Positions 41,562 to 51,259 of a stretch of DNA of 64,000 bases are shown here, piece after piece. The stretch's first letter is position 1. Every line of letters begins with the position of its first letter. This DNA comes from an uncultured Eubacteriales bacterium. GTDB lineage: Bacteria > Bacillota > Clostridia > Oscillospirales > Acutalibacteraceae. Both the position numbers and the translations under genes were made by a program. Below the pieces are notes generated by a model. It was given only the letters and a program-made list of their open reading frames with translations. It ran no database searches and was not told the origin of the DNA. The stretch lies in NCBI GenBank assembly GCA_900317765.1, contig ONID01000002.1, positions 29,769 to 93,768 on the forward strand. The letters run 5' to 3'.

Positions 41562-42965
41562 ATGGGAATATTCGGTAAGAAAAAGAAAGAAGAAACCGCA
41601 CAGGTTCAGAATACACAGGTTCAGCAGACAGAAAACGCACAGGCAGCAGCTCCGGCGGAAGAACCGGCAAAGGCTGCGCCGGCAGGCGGTTACAGATTTG
41701 AAACGCTTCAGCTTCATGTCGGTCAGGAACAGCCTGATCCGGCCAGCGACGCAAGAGCTGTTCCGATCTACCAGACGACGTCTTATGTGTTCAGAAATTC
41801 CGCACACGCGGCTGCACGCTTCGGTCTGGCTGACGCGGGCAACATCTACGGCAGACTGACCAATTCCACACAGGACGTGCTGGAAAAGAGAATCGCAGCC
41901 CTTGAAGGCGGCGTGGCTGCATTGGCAGTCGCTTCCGGCGCGGCGGCTATCACCTACACGGTGGAGGCTCTTGCACAGTCGGGTGAAAATATCGTGGCGC
42001 AGAAGACCATTTACGGCGGCAGCTACAACCTGCTGGCACATACCTTGCCGCAGTACGGTGTGACCACTCATTTCGTTGACATTCACAATCTGAAGGAAGT
42101 GGAAGCCGCCATCGACAAAAAGACCAAGGCGGTCTACCTTGAAACCCTCGGCAACCCCAACAGCGACATACCCGATATTGACGCTATTGCGGAAATCGCC
42201 CATAAACACGGCATTCCGGTGGTCATCGACAATACATTCGGCACTCCCTATCTCATCAGACCCATCGAACACGGCGCAGACATCGTAGTTCATTCCGCAA
42301 CCAAGTTCATCGGCGGTCACGGAACAACTCTCGGCGGTGTGATCGTGGATTCCGGCAAATTTGACTGGAAGGCTTCGGGCAAGTATGCACCCATTGCAGC
42401 CCCCAATCCAAGCTATCACGGCGTGTCATTCGTTGACGCGGTAGGTCCTGCCGCATTTGTCACCTATATCCGTGCCATCCTGCTCAGAGATACGGGCGCA
42501 GCTATTTCCCCCTTCAACGCGTTCCTGCTGCTGCAGGGCGTGGAGACACTTTCACTCAGACTGGAACGCCATGCGGAGAACACTGCCAAAGTGGTGGAGT
42601 ATCTCGTCAATCATCCGCAGGTGGAGAAGGTCAATCATCCCTCACTGCCCGATCATCCGCAGAATGCTCTGTACAAAAAATATTTCCCCAACGGCGGCGG
42701 CTCGATCTTCACCTTTGATATCAAGGGCGGTCAGGCAGAAGCCCATCAATTCATCGACAGCCTCGAGATATTCTCTCTGCTGGCTAATGTCGCCGATGTG
42801 AAGTCGCTTGTCATTCACCCTGCGACCACCACACATTCTCAGCTTTCATCCGAAGAGCTGCTCGACCAGGGCATCAAGCCCAACACGATCCGACTTTCCA
42901 TCGGAACCGAGCATATCGACGACATCATCGCCGATCTTGAAAAAGGCTTCAACGCGGTCAAGTAA
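41562..42965 (+). CDS. metY: O-acetylhomoserine sulfhydrylase (MetY) with unusual N-terminal extension
   Basis: 467 residues. From about residue 42 it is a Cys/Met-metabolism PLP enzyme (RFETLQLHVGQ, NIYGRLTNSTQDVLE, PLP lysine in HSATKFIGGHG near 250). It makes homocysteine from O-acetylhomoserine and sulfide. Residues 1-41 are not part of the family: a basic MGIFGKKKKEE followed by a Gln/Ala/Pro-rich stretch. It is clearly translated, because AAAGGAG precedes the ATG and no later start has a ribosome site. It could be a localisation or interaction tag, or an assembled leader; its role is unknown. Confidence 0.92.
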   Translation: MGIFGKKKKEETAQVQNTQVQQTENAQAAAPAEEPAKAAPAGGYRFETLQLHVGQEQPDPASDARAVPIYQTTSYVFRNSAHAAARFGLADAGNIYGRLTNSTQDVLEKRIAALEGGVAALAVASGAAAITYTVEALAQSGENIVAQKTIYGGSYNLLAHTLPQYGVTTHFVDIHNLKEVEAAIDKKTKAVYLETLGNPNSDIPDIDAIAEIAHKHGIPVVIDNTFGTPYLIRPIEHGADIVVHSATKFIGGHGTTLGGVIVDSGKFDWKASGKYAPIAAPNPSYHGVSFVDAVGPAAFVTYIRAILLRDTGAAISPFNAFLLLQGVETLSLRLERHAENTAKVVEYLVNHPQVEKVNHPSLPDHPQNALYKKYFPNGGGSIFTFDIKGGQAEAHQFIDSLEIFSLLANVADVKSLVIHPATTTHSQLSSEELLDQGIKPNTIRLSIGTEHIDDIIADLEKGFNAVK

Positions 42966-43095
42966 TTATTCGGTTATATAATCAGGCGTCCTTATGTATC
43001 TCCCCTTGCTTCCGGCATTTTGACATTGCAGGAAGTGAGGGAATTTTTTTTACGAACTGATCAAAAAATTTTCCAAGATTGTGCCAAAATAAGCA

Positions 43096-43124
43096 TTGAC
43101 CCTTCATCTATTATTTGCTATAAT
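43096..43124 (+). promoter_or_regulatory. Promoter of the ABC transporter operon
   Basis: TTGACC at 43096-43101, 17-bp spacer, TATAAT at 43119-43124, with a leader of about 100 nt. Confidence 0.75.
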
Positions 43125-43229
43125 GAAGGGCGAAAATTCTATTTCTTTAGTCGGCACATCTCTTGCGATAGGTTCATTCAGAAAAGACCGACTCACAGTA
43201 TTGTACCGTCAGAAAAAAGAAAGGGTGTA

Positions 43230-44147
43230 ATGAAAAGAATGGATTATATTCTCAAAACCAACCAGCTCACCAAGCAGTACAGGCTTCAGAAAGCGGTTGA
43301 CAACGTATCTGTGAGTATCGAACGCGGTTCGATCTACGGATTGATCGGACGCAACGGCGCAGGTAAGACGACCTTCCTCAAAATGGTAGGAGGACTTGCG
43401 GCTCCCACATCGGGCGATATCGAACTGATGGGCTGTCACCTGTCCGACGGCACGATTCACAATGTCTATGAAAAGATCGGTTCTCTGATCGAGCAGCCCG
43501 GCATTTATAAAAATCTGTCGGCGTTTGAAAACTGCCGGCTCAAAGCGCTCTGCTGCGGGGTGTTCTCTGAGGATTACATCAAAGGGAAGCTGGCCATGGC
43601 GGGACTTGAAAACGTTGGCAATAAGACGGTCGGCAATTTCTCACTCGGCATGAAGCAGCGTCTTGGCATAGCCATGGCGACGATAGGGGAGCCGGAAATG
43701 CTGATTCTCGATGAACCCATCAACGGACTGGATCCGCAGGGCATCATTGAGGTGCGCGACATCATTCACCGCATCAACACCGAACAGAAAATCACCATCC
43801 TGATTTCCAGCCATATTCTTGAAGAACTTTCCAAGCTCGCCACACATTACGGAATTATACATAACGGCAGACTGATCGAACAGCTCAGTCACGATGAACT
43901 GCTGGAAAAATGCACCTCCCGACTGGAGATCATCTCTGACAATACAGGTAAGACCGCCCAGGTGCTGCAGGACTTCGGCTGCAATTACTATGTCGTCGAT
44001 GAACGATTGGTATTTGTCAACGACGGTATCGAGAAAAGCGCAGAGATCAACAAGGCGCTTGTCAACGCGGGAATTGCGGTGGAATCGCTCTATCGGCGCA
44101 GTCAGAGTCTCGAAGAGTATTTTATCAGTCTTATCAGCAGAGCGTAA
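43230..44147 (+). CDS. ABC transporter ATP-binding protein (bacitracin/lantibiotic-export type)
   Basis: 305 residues. Walker A GRNGAGKT near residue 42, signature NFSLGMKQRLG near 137, Walker B MLILDEPINGLDPQG near 157, and a C-terminal extension. It resembles BcrA-type ABC-2 ATPases that export or resist peptide antibiotics, but the substrate is not known. GAAAGGG lies 5 nt before the ATG at 43230; a longer frame upstream has no ribosome site and covers the promoter. The permease gene follows 15 bp later. Confidence 0.9.
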   Translation: MKRMDYILKTNQLTKQYRLQKAVDNVSVSIERGSIYGLIGRNGAGKTTFLKMVGGLAAPTSGDIELMGCHLSDGTIHNVYEKIGSLIEQPGIYKNLSAFENCRLKALCCGVFSEDYIKGKLAMAGLENVGNKTVGNFSLGMKQRLGIAMATIGEPEMLILDEPINGLDPQGIIEVRDIIHRINTEQKITILISSHILEELSKLATHYGIIHNGRLIEQLSHDELLEKCTSRLEIISDNTGKTAQVLQDFGCNYYVVDERLVFVNDGIEKSAEINKALVNAGIAVESLYRRSQSLEEYFISLISRA

Positions 44148-44162
44148 GGGGGAGAGATGAGT

Positions 44163-45035
44163 ATGCTTAACGTCATTCATATGGAAATCAACAGGCTGAT
44201 TCGTTCCAGAAGCCTGTATATTGCATTGGGTATCTGTGCCGGATTGGTGATAATATTTATCATGGCTTTAGGGGCGCTGATGGACTTTACGGAAGACCTT
44301 GTGATCGTATCTGGCGGAGATGCTGCCACAGGTATGGCGGTTTCGGAGGGAGATTTTTCCGCGGGCATTACAGTTTCGGCAAGTGACGCTTCATTGGCGC
44401 CGACTCCCAACCCCGTCAGCTTCTGTTCCTCGATCGTCAGCGGACTGTGCCTTCTCTTTGTTGTGATTTACACCGCGTCATTTGTACACGCCTTCTATAA
44501 AGACGGTTACAGCAAGAACGTCATCGGCTGCGTGAAGTACAGGTATTACTTCCAGATTGCCAAGTCGGTCTGTGTGGCGGCTATTTCGGGCATATTCCTG
44601 GTCGGAGCGTCTATTGCGGCGATGCTGTCGGCAGTGATTTTTGTCAAAGGCTTCACCTTCGGACATATGGGGCTGTACTTTGTGTTTCTGCTGGGTGAAT
44701 TCTTCCTGCTGACCGCCGTGGGTCTGTTGTCTGCTTTCCTCACGGAGCTGACGATGGGAAAGGTGACGGCGATCGTCTATATCCTGCTGGCTATGACAAG
44801 CCTGGTCAGCGCGATTCTGTCGTTTGTTGACAACAAGCTGAGTCAGATTCTGCACACCGAGGTAGAGCTTTCCAACTTCCTTCCCTCGCTGTATCACAGC
44901 TCCTTCAACATCAGCACCACCGATACCGCATCCAACGGCGGAACTCTCGCGCATGCTCTCGTTCTTTCGATCATATTCATTGCGATCTACAACGCGGCTG
45001 GCGCGTATCTGATTACCAAGCGGGATGTGAAGTAA
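44163..45035 (+). CDS. ABC-2 type permease
   Basis: About 290 residues with six predicted membrane segments; the first (about 17-40) is followed by a 50-residue external loop rich in Ser, Ala and Thr, and the rest are grouped after residue 85. It pairs with the upstream ATPase. No regulator or sensor kinase gene is beside it. The ATG at 44163 is 8 nt from GGGGGAG, better than 44157, which is too close. Confidence 0.85.
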   Translation: MLNVIHMEINRLIRSRSLYIALGICAGLVIIFIMALGALMDFTEDLVIVSGGDAATGMAVSEGDFSAGITVSASDASLAPTPNPVSFCSSIVSGLCLLFVVIYTASFVHAFYKDGYSKNVIGCVKYRYYFQIAKSVCVAAISGIFLVGASIAAMLSAVIFVKGFTFGHMGLYFVFLLGEFFLLTAVGLLSAFLTELTMGKVTAIVYILLAMTSLVSAILSFVDNKLSQILHTEVELSNFLPSLYHSSFNISTTDTASNGGTLAHALVLSIIFIAIYNAAGAYLITKRDVK

Positions 45036-45073
45036 CAACCGATTTGATACATTCATAAAGAGAATAACAAAAG

Positions 45074-45121
45074 AGAGTTGTCGTGCCGGATTTATTCCTG
45101 TTTTGCGACAGCTCTTTTTTA
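45074..45121 (+). terminator. Terminator of the ABC operon
   Basis: AGAGTTGTCG (45074-45083) pairs with CGACAGCTCT (45106-45115) with one wobble, followed by TTTTTT. Confidence 0.8.
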
Positions 45122-45203
45122 TGTGTACTATTCGTTCCGATCAATAGCACAATCGTATTCATTTGTTTACACAAATGACAATCTAATGTTCACATACATT
45201 GCA

Positions 45204-45232
45204 TTGACATTTATTTGAAAACATAGTAAAAT
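45204..45232 (+). promoter_or_regulatory. Promoter of tldD-pmbA
   Basis: TTGACA at 45204-45209, 17-bp spacer, TAAAAT at 45227-45232. Confidence 0.8.
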
Positions 45233-45250
45233 ATTCTTAATAAAATCAAA

Positions 45251-45280
45251 CAAAGGTTTATTCTTGATAATAAACCTTTG
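45251..45280 (+). promoter_or_regulatory. 12-bp perfect leader hairpin before tldD
   Basis: CAAAGGTTTATT (45251-45260 onward) and its exact complement (to 45280) flank a 6-nt loop. It lies between the promoter and the GGAAGGAG ribosome site, starting about 12 nt after the expected transcription start. It could be an operator, a 5' mRNA stabiliser or a translation control element. Confidence 0.6.
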
Positions 45281-45295
45281 CAGGAAGGAGAACCC

Positions 45296-46729
45296 ATGAA
45301 AGCACCATTTTCAGAATATCTGCAAAGTATCAAACCCGGGCTGAAAAAGATGATCAGCATTCTCGGGAAGGATTACGATTACGTCAGCGTGCTGGCCACC
45401 GATTCACACGGTCTTGCGGCGAGAATTTCCCAGCGTTCCCGCAGCGTTTCGGGGAAAACGATGACTACCGAGCGCGGCATTGTTGTGCGCGTGTGCAAAA
45501 GCGGACAGTATGCCGAATACGCTTTCAACAAATTCGACCCGACAGCGCCGGAAAAGGCAGCTGTGGAGATTTCGGGCGCACTTGAAGCCCAATTGATCAT
45601 GCTCAAATTAGCAGGCGTAAAGACCTACAAAACGCCGATTCTTCCCGACGAGGAACAGACGCTCTTTGTGGAAAAGGAAACGCAGCAGCTTCCCGAGACA
45701 GCCGATGTCAAGGCGCTGGTGGAAAAGTTAGGCGAGATTTCCGACAAAGGAATGAGCCTCAGCGAGCATGCGATTGAATGCATTGTGTCGGCACAATCCA
45801 CGCATATCTGCAAGATGTTCCTCACCCAAAAGCGCGACCTCTGCCAGAGCTACGTCTACAGCGAAGGCGCGATCTTTATGGTCGTCAACCGCGAGGGCAA
45901 CACACAGGTTGCTTATGAAAGCGTTTCGGGACTCTGCGGTCCTGAGCTGTTCGACGGACTTGCAGGGAAGCTCGACAAGGCAGCCCAGACCTGTGCGGAA
46001 CTTCTCGATTCGGAGAGAATAGAACCCGGCGAGTATGAGATCATCGCCTCTCCCGAAGTCACGGGACTGATTGCTCACGAGGCGTTCGGTCACGGCGTGG
46101 AGATGGATATGTTTGTCAAGAACCGCGCTTTGGGCAAGGATTATATCGGCAAGCGGGTAGGCAGCGACAGATGTACCATGCACGAAGGCGCGCTCTGCGC
46201 CGAAAACGTCACCTCCTACGCCTTCGACGACGAGGGGACCCTTGCGGGCGACGTCACCGAGATCGACCACGGCATTCTCAAAACCGGCATCTGCGACGCG
46301 CTCAGCGCTCTCAGACTCGGCGTTCAGCCCACCGGCAACGGCAAGCGTGAGAATTTCGAGCACAAGGTTTACACCCGCATGACAAACACCATGTTCGACT
46401 CCGGCACGGACAGCTTAGAGGATATGATTGCCTCCATCCGGCACGGCTACCTGCTGGAAGGCATGGAAAGCGGTATGGAAGACCCGAAGCACTGGGGCAT
46501 TCAGTGCATTATCAAGATGGGTCGTGAAATTAAAGACGGCAAGCTCACCGGCAAGGTGGTTGCTCCCATTATCATGACAGGCTATGTGCCCGATCTGCTG
46601 GGCGGAATATCCATGCTCTCGCCCCACCGTGAGGTGTTCGGCTCCGGCGGCTGCGGCAAGGGCTACAAGGAATGGGTCAAGGTTGCCGATGGCGGTCCCT
46701 ATCTGAAGACGAAAGCGAGGTTAGGATAA
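45296..46729 (+). CDS. tldD: TldD family metallopeptidase
   Basis: 477 residues. The zinc motif HEAFGHG lies near residue 260, with the downstream GSDRCTMHEG stretch and C-terminal GSGGCGKG. TldD pairs with TldE/PmbA to make a compartment protease that degrades unfolded or leader peptides, and matures some RiPPs and toxins in other bacteria. No RiPP precursor is seen nearby. GGAAGGAG precedes the ATG. Its stop overlaps the next start by 1 nt (TAATG). Confidence 0.92.
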   Translation: MKAPFSEYLQSIKPGLKKMISILGKDYDYVSVLATDSHGLAARISQRSRSVSGKTMTTERGIVVRVCKSGQYAEYAFNKFDPTAPEKAAVEISGALEAQLIMLKLAGVKTYKTPILPDEEQTLFVEKETQQLPETADVKALVEKLGEISDKGMSLSEHAIECIVSAQSTHICKMFLTQKRDLCQSYVYSEGAIFMVVNREGNTQVAYESVSGLCGPELFDGLAGKLDKAAQTCAELLDSERIEPGEYEIIASPEVTGLIAHEAFGHGVEMDMFVKNRALGKDYIGKRVGSDRCTMHEGALCAENVTSYAFDDEGTLAGDVTEIDHGILKTGICDALSALRLGVQPTGNGKRENFEHKVYTRMTNTMFDSGTDSLEDMIASIRHGYLLEGMESGMEDPKHWGIQCIIKMGREIKDGKLTGKVVAPIIMTGYVPDLLGGISMLSPHREVFGSGGCGKGYKEWVKVADGGPYLKTKARLG

Positions 46730-48024
46730 TGCTGGAAAGAATCAAACAAATCCTCAATGCTTCCGGCGTTTATGGCTGGGAAATCAACGATGTTAAAAAG
46801 AACGGCTGGGAATTCTACTTCATTCGCCATGAGCTTGACCAACACCGCGCCAAGAATGTGGAGCATATCAATGTCAAGGTCTATCAGCTGACGGATGGCG
46901 GGGAGTCCATCGGCTTTGCCTCGGAAGAAATAGCGCCTACCGCGTCAGAGCAGGAAATTGAAAAGTTAGTGAGCGATCTCGCCTACCGTGCGACGCTTGT
47001 CAAAAACCGTCCCTTCACGCTCACTCCTCCGTCGGAGGAAAAAGCCGCCGAGGGAAAGGCTTCCGATATCGCGGACATTTCGGCAGACTTTATCCGCGCT
47101 GTATCGGAGCTTCCCGAGACGGAGGGCGAGGACATCAATAGCTATGAGATATTCGTTTCCGACGTGATTCACCGGCTGATCACTTCCACCGGCATCGACG
47201 AGACGGAGCATTATCCCTCGAGCATGATCGAGGTGGTGGTCAACGCACGCCGCGAGGGTCACGAGATAGAGCTTTACCGCAATTATGAAAGCGGAAGCTG
47301 CGACGCCGCCGGATTGAAACGCGATCTCATCAAGACCATGAACTACGGACGCGACCGTCTGATTGCCGAGCCCACGCCGGTCAACGGCAAAATCGACGTG
47401 CTGTTTTCCACCGATAATGCCTGTCAGATCTATAGTTACTTTTCCGAGCGCATGAACGCCGCATTGGTATACCGCCAGATGAGCGATTACGAAATAGGCA
47501 AGCCGATTTGCGATGATTTTTCAGGCGATAAGGTCACGGTAAAAGCATTGAGAGAACTGGCTAATTCCTCCGAGAACCATGCCTTTGACGAAGAAGGCGC
47601 TGTCATCCGCGACACCGTGATGATCGAAGACGGCATAGCCAAGCAATTTGTCGGCGGCAGAATGTTCTCCTGCTATTTAGGACTGGAAAATTCCTTCAAC
47701 CCCACCAATATCGAGGTGACAGGCGGCACACGCACCGAGCAGGAGCTTCGGGAGGGAAAATATCTGGAAGCCGTCGAATTCTCCGACTTCCAGGTCGATG
47801 AAATTACCGGCGATATTTTCGGCGAGATACGCCTTGCCTATCTGCACGACGGAGACAAGACCATTCCCGTCACCGGAGGCTCGATCTCCGGCTCGATGAA
47901 CGATTTTGTAAGCAGTATGCTCATGAGCAAAAACAGCACACAGTACAACGATATGAAGATTCCGGCTCTGACACGTTTACGCAATGTCACTGTCACAGGC
48001 GCGGAAGACGGATCTGAAGTGTGA
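46729..48024 (+). CDS. pmbA: TldE/PmbA family protein
   Basis: 431 residues, the non-catalytic partner of TldD. It lacks the HExxxH motif, as expected for TldE, and keeps the family's glycine-rich C-terminal GGSISGSMNDF. The overlap with tldD indicates translational coupling and equal expression. A strong terminator follows. Confidence 0.9.
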   Translation: MLERIKQILNASGVYGWEINDVKKNGWEFYFIRHELDQHRAKNVEHINVKVYQLTDGGESIGFASEEIAPTASEQEIEKLVSDLAYRATLVKNRPFTLTPPSEEKAAEGKASDIADISADFIRAVSELPETEGEDINSYEIFVSDVIHRLITSTGIDETEHYPSSMIEVVVNARREGHEIELYRNYESGSCDAAGLKRDLIKTMNYGRDRLIAEPTPVNGKIDVLFSTDNACQIYSYFSERMNAALVYRQMSDYEIGKPICDDFSGDKVTVKALRELANSSENHAFDEEGAVIRDTVMIEDGIAKQFVGGRMFSCYLGLENSFNPTNIEVTGGTRTEQELREGKYLEAVEFSDFQVDEITGDIFGEIRLAYLHDGDKTIPVTGGSISGSMNDFVSSMLMSKNSTQYNDMKIPALTRLRNVTVTGAEDGSEV

Positions 48025-48042
48025 ACTGATTCAATAAAATTT

Positions 48043-48094
48043 CACCCGCATTCCAGTGCCTGAAGGCATTTCGGGAATGCGGGTGATTTTTTAT
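48043..48094 (+). terminator. Terminator after pmbA
   Basis: Perfect 12-bp GC-rich stem 48043-48054 with 48074-48085, then ATTTTTTAT. Confidence 0.9.
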
Positions 48095-48159
48095 CTGCTT
48101 CGCAATCAAGAAACAAATGCAGGAAGTCAATTTGTCGTCTTGTTTGACTGTCTTGTCAA

Positions 48160-51006
48160 TCAGTCGTCTTCATATGTGACTTGGTAAGAGGCAATGTCCG
48201 AATAAATCTGTTCTCCGTCGGTATTTGTCACAACACAGTATGCATATCCTTTTCCATCGGGTATCACGGGAGATACCGCATCGGTGGCTCCTTCCCATTC
48301 GCTCCATGCCGTTTGGTCAGCCTTTCGGAAATACCATTGGTATGATAAGTCTGTGCCGTATGCATTAACAGAAAGACTGCTGTAAGTACTTCCCTGACGG
48401 GGAAAATAGACTCTCCAGTCGGTAGTATTTTTTGGTTGCGTCAGGATTCTGAATTCGTCCTCCTCATAAGGAATAAGGGTGACAGTTGAAGGATTTGAGT
48501 CAATCACATTGCCGTAGGTGTCGGTGATTCTGCATTTTGCCTTTAAGCCGTTCCAGGTGGTGTTGGAAGGAATCTGAACAGTGTCGCCGGTATATCCGTT
48601 CCAGATTTTCCATACGTTGCTGTTCTTCATATAATACCATTGGTATGTCAGCCCTTCGCCTTTTGCTTTGACGCTGAAAGTGACAAGTTTACCTGCTTTC
48701 GTAGTGATGTCAGAGGGCTGTTCGGTGATGATAAAGGGTTTGTCGGTAATCGTAACCTTTGCAATGTCCGAATAGAGCTGCTCTCCGTCTCCGTTGGTGA
48801 CGACACAGTAGAGCTGCATGCCGTTCCATGTGGAATCGGGTTTATGAGATACCGAAGACAGGTTTTTTCCTTCCCAGAGAATCCATTTGTTGCTGTTGGC
48901 TCTGGCGTAATACCACTGGTAAGTCATTTTTGTGCCGTTCGCGTCAACGGAAAATGTCACGGTGCGATAGGTGTTCAGTACAACACTCCGGGGATGCTTG
49001 AGTATGCGGAAATCGTTTTGCTCGTCGGGAAGAATGGTGATGGCTGCCGGGTCTGAGTACAGTATGTTGTTATAAGCGTCGGTGATCTCGCAGCGCACCT
49101 GCATGCCGTCCCAAGAACGATTGGAAGGAGGCTCAATGGCGGAGGTGGTATACATTCTCCAGATTGACCATGCGGTCGCGCCCTTCTTTTTGTAATACCA
49201 TTGGTAATCAAGGTCCTCTCCTTTGGCAGACACACTGAAGGGGGACTTGTGATTGGCTCTGATGCTGATGCTTTGGGGCTGTGAGGTGATAGTGATCGGA
49301 TGATCTGTCACTGTAATCAACGATTCGTCGGAGTAAGCTCTGCTGCCGTATCTGTCTCTGACCAGACAGCGAACCTTCATCCCGTTCCATGTTGCGTTGA
49401 CGACGGCGGTGGTGGAAGAAGTTGTGCGTCCGTTCCACTTGCACCAGGATGCCGCTCCGCTCTTTTTATAATACCACTGGTACTGCAGCTCATCGCCCTT
49501 TGCGATGACCGCAAAGGTGACATTGTTTCCTACCTTGGCGGTGATGTCTTTCGAATGGGACAGTATAGCAAAGGATGAGGCGTTGGCTCCAATGGTGACG
49601 GTGGCAGGGGCGGAGGATACCGTATTTCCGTTTCCGTCCGTGATGAGGCAGTACACCTGCATTCCGTTCCAGCTGTCGTTGGCAACTCCCGTGGTGGTAG
49701 CGGAGGTGTGATTCTTCCAGAGTGTCCAGTCTACAGCACCCTTTTTCCTGTAATACCACTGATAGAAATTGTTGGTGAGGTAAGCTCCGCTGGCCATGGC
49801 GGAAAAGGTGACGGTTTCACCGGTTTTGACCGTTACGCTTTCGGGAGATTTCACAAGTGCGAGTTTTCCTCTGATCGTGACAACAGCAGCGGAAGAATAG
49901 AGAACGTCGCCACTGTCGTCAGTGACACGGCAGCGCACCTGCATTCCGCTCCACGAATCGTTGGAGGTGGCAGATGTGGACGCTTCCGTGTGACCTCTCC
50001 AGAGCGTCCAGTCAGCTGCTCCGGATTTTTTGATGTACCATTGGTATTTGACATTGCTGCCGCTTGTACTGACCGAGAAGGTCGCCTTTTCGCCTGCGTT
50101 GATGGTGATGTTACTGGGAGCAGCTGTGAATTGCAGGATGTTGTAAATCAGAAAATTCACAGATCTTGATACGGTCGAATGGTTGCTTCCGTCCTTCACA
50201 ATACAGCGAATCTGCGCATTGTGCAGCCAGCGCTCCGCAGTGAAGGTAATTTCGGAAGACCTCATACCCTTCCATTTGCACCAGCTTGATTCGCCTTCTT
50301 TTTTGTAATACCATTGGTAGGTGAGATCTTTTCCGCGGGATTTCAGTCGGAGAGTGGCTGCGCAATTGAGATTTGTTGCGTACCTGGTTGCGGGCTGTTC
50401 GTAAATTTCCAGCACGTCAGTCAATATCACACTCACCACATTGGATTTGAATTGATTGCCGAAGGCGTCAGAAGCGGCGCAGTAAAGCTGCATGTGATTC
50501 CAGGTGGCATTCGGTGTGGCAGATGTCTTGGAAGTAGTGTGCCCCTTCCAGAGTGTCCAGTCAGATGTGCCCGCTTTCTTGATATACCACTGGTAAGTCA
50601 CGTTTTGGCTGCGCACCTTGAAGGTGAAGGAAACAGGCGTGTTGCAGTTTGTATTTACTGAAGACGGTTGTGTGATGACGTATGTTTTCATGGCAACGTT
50701 TACTTTATATGTTGCCGTCTTTCCCGAATAGGATACTGTGACATCCTGTTCTCCATATTCTGTGAAGGTGGAAGGGGTACAGGTAAAGCCGGATGTCAGA
50801 TCCTGAGTTGTTCCATCGGAATATGATACACGAATGGCAAGACCTGAAGTGTTCAATTTGTCACCCTCCACATAGGATGTTTTTGTCGGCATATTTTTGA
50901 TGACAATGGACTCAACGGTGCCGGCTGCGTACACCTGTCTGCAGCAGAATGACATCATCACCCCTGTGATCAAAACGAAAATGACTGACCATGCGTTTTT
51001 CTTCAT
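48160..51006 (-). CDS. Large secreted protein with a Big-type Ig domain and nine Trp/Cys-rich repeats
   Basis: 948 residues: signal peptide (about 1-27), a bacterial Ig-like domain of the Big_3 kind (about 30-105, ending GKTATYKVNV), then nine imperfect units of about 90 residues. Each unit carries a YQWYYKK-like strand, a W-x-x-W pair, and a WNGMQVYC-like strand with DxYGN after it, which is an Ig-like sandwich pattern; the Cys in the last strand is conserved in all nine. There is no LPxTG, SLH or C-terminal membrane segment, so anchoring is unclear. It may be an adhesin or a matrix protein; substrate is unknown. The region upstream (51007-51165) shows no clear promoter. Confidence 0.85.
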   Translation of the reverse strand: MKKNAWSVIFVLITGVMMSFCCRQVYAAGTVESIVIKNMPTKTSYVEGDKLNTSGLAIRVSYSDGTTQDLTSGFTCTPSTFTEYGEQDVTVSYSGKTATYKVNVAMKTYVITQPSSVNTNCNTPVSFTFKVRSQNVTYQWYIKKAGTSDWTLWKGHTTSKTSATPNATWNHMQLYCAASDAFGNQFKSNVVSVILTDVLEIYEQPATRYATNLNCAATLRLKSRGKDLTYQWYYKKEGESSWCKWKGMRSSEITFTAERWLHNAQIRCIVKDGSNHSTVSRSVNFLIYNILQFTAAPSNITINAGEKATFSVSTSGSNVKYQWYIKKSGAADWTLWRGHTEASTSATSNDSWSGMQVRCRVTDDSGDVLYSSAAVVTIRGKLALVKSPESVTVKTGETVTFSAMASGAYLTNNFYQWYYRKKGAVDWTLWKNHTSATTTGVANDSWNGMQVYCLITDGNGNTVSSAPATVTIGANASSFAILSHSKDITAKVGNNVTFAVIAKGDELQYQWYYKKSGAASWCKWNGRTTSSTTAVVNATWNGMKVRCLVRDRYGSRAYSDESLITVTDHPITITSQPQSISIRANHKSPFSVSAKGEDLDYQWYYKKKGATAWSIWRMYTTSAIEPPSNRSWDGMQVRCEITDAYNNILYSDPAAITILPDEQNDFRILKHPRSVVLNTYRTVTFSVDANGTKMTYQWYYARANSNKWILWEGKNLSSVSHKPDSTWNGMQLYCVVTNGDGEQLYSDIAKVTITDKPFIITEQPSDITTKAGKLVTFSVKAKGEGLTYQWYYMKNSNVWKIWNGYTGDTVQIPSNTTWNGLKAKCRITDTYGNVIDSNPSTVTLIPYEEDEFRILTQPKNTTDWRVYFPRQGSTYSSLSVNAYGTDLSYQWYFRKADQTAWSEWEGATDAVSPVIPDGKGYAYCVVTNTDGEQIYSDIASYQVTYEDD

Positions 51007-51165
51007 GATGATTTCCTCTCTTTCAGTTTAGGAATGGATGGGATAATAATGCTCAAAAACAATTGCCATTATAGTGATATTATACATCTTTTGAGAAAAA
51101 ATGTCAATCCTATTCCCGAGTAGAGAAAATAATTGTCACAATTGGTGTTTTTCCGTTTTAGAAGC

Positions 51166-51222
51166 AAAAACACAACCGGCAGTCCGGACGTTCGTAGGAA
51201 GAACGCCCATTGTGCCGGTTGT
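51166..51222 (-). terminator. Terminator of the heat-shock locus
   Basis: ACAACCGGCA (51172-51181) pairs with TGCCGGTTGT (51213-51222); five A at 51166-51170 give T on the minus strand. It lies just beyond dnaJ. Confidence 0.85.
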
Positions 51223-51259
51223 ATAAAGAAAAGAGCTAAAAATGCGATAGAATAATTCA

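Noticed and set aside
44163..48024. RiPP or toxin precursor near tldD/pmbA and the ABC exporter
   Set aside because: I looked for a small Cys/Ser-rich precursor ORF with a ribosome site in the gaps and found none; the ABC operon has its own terminator.
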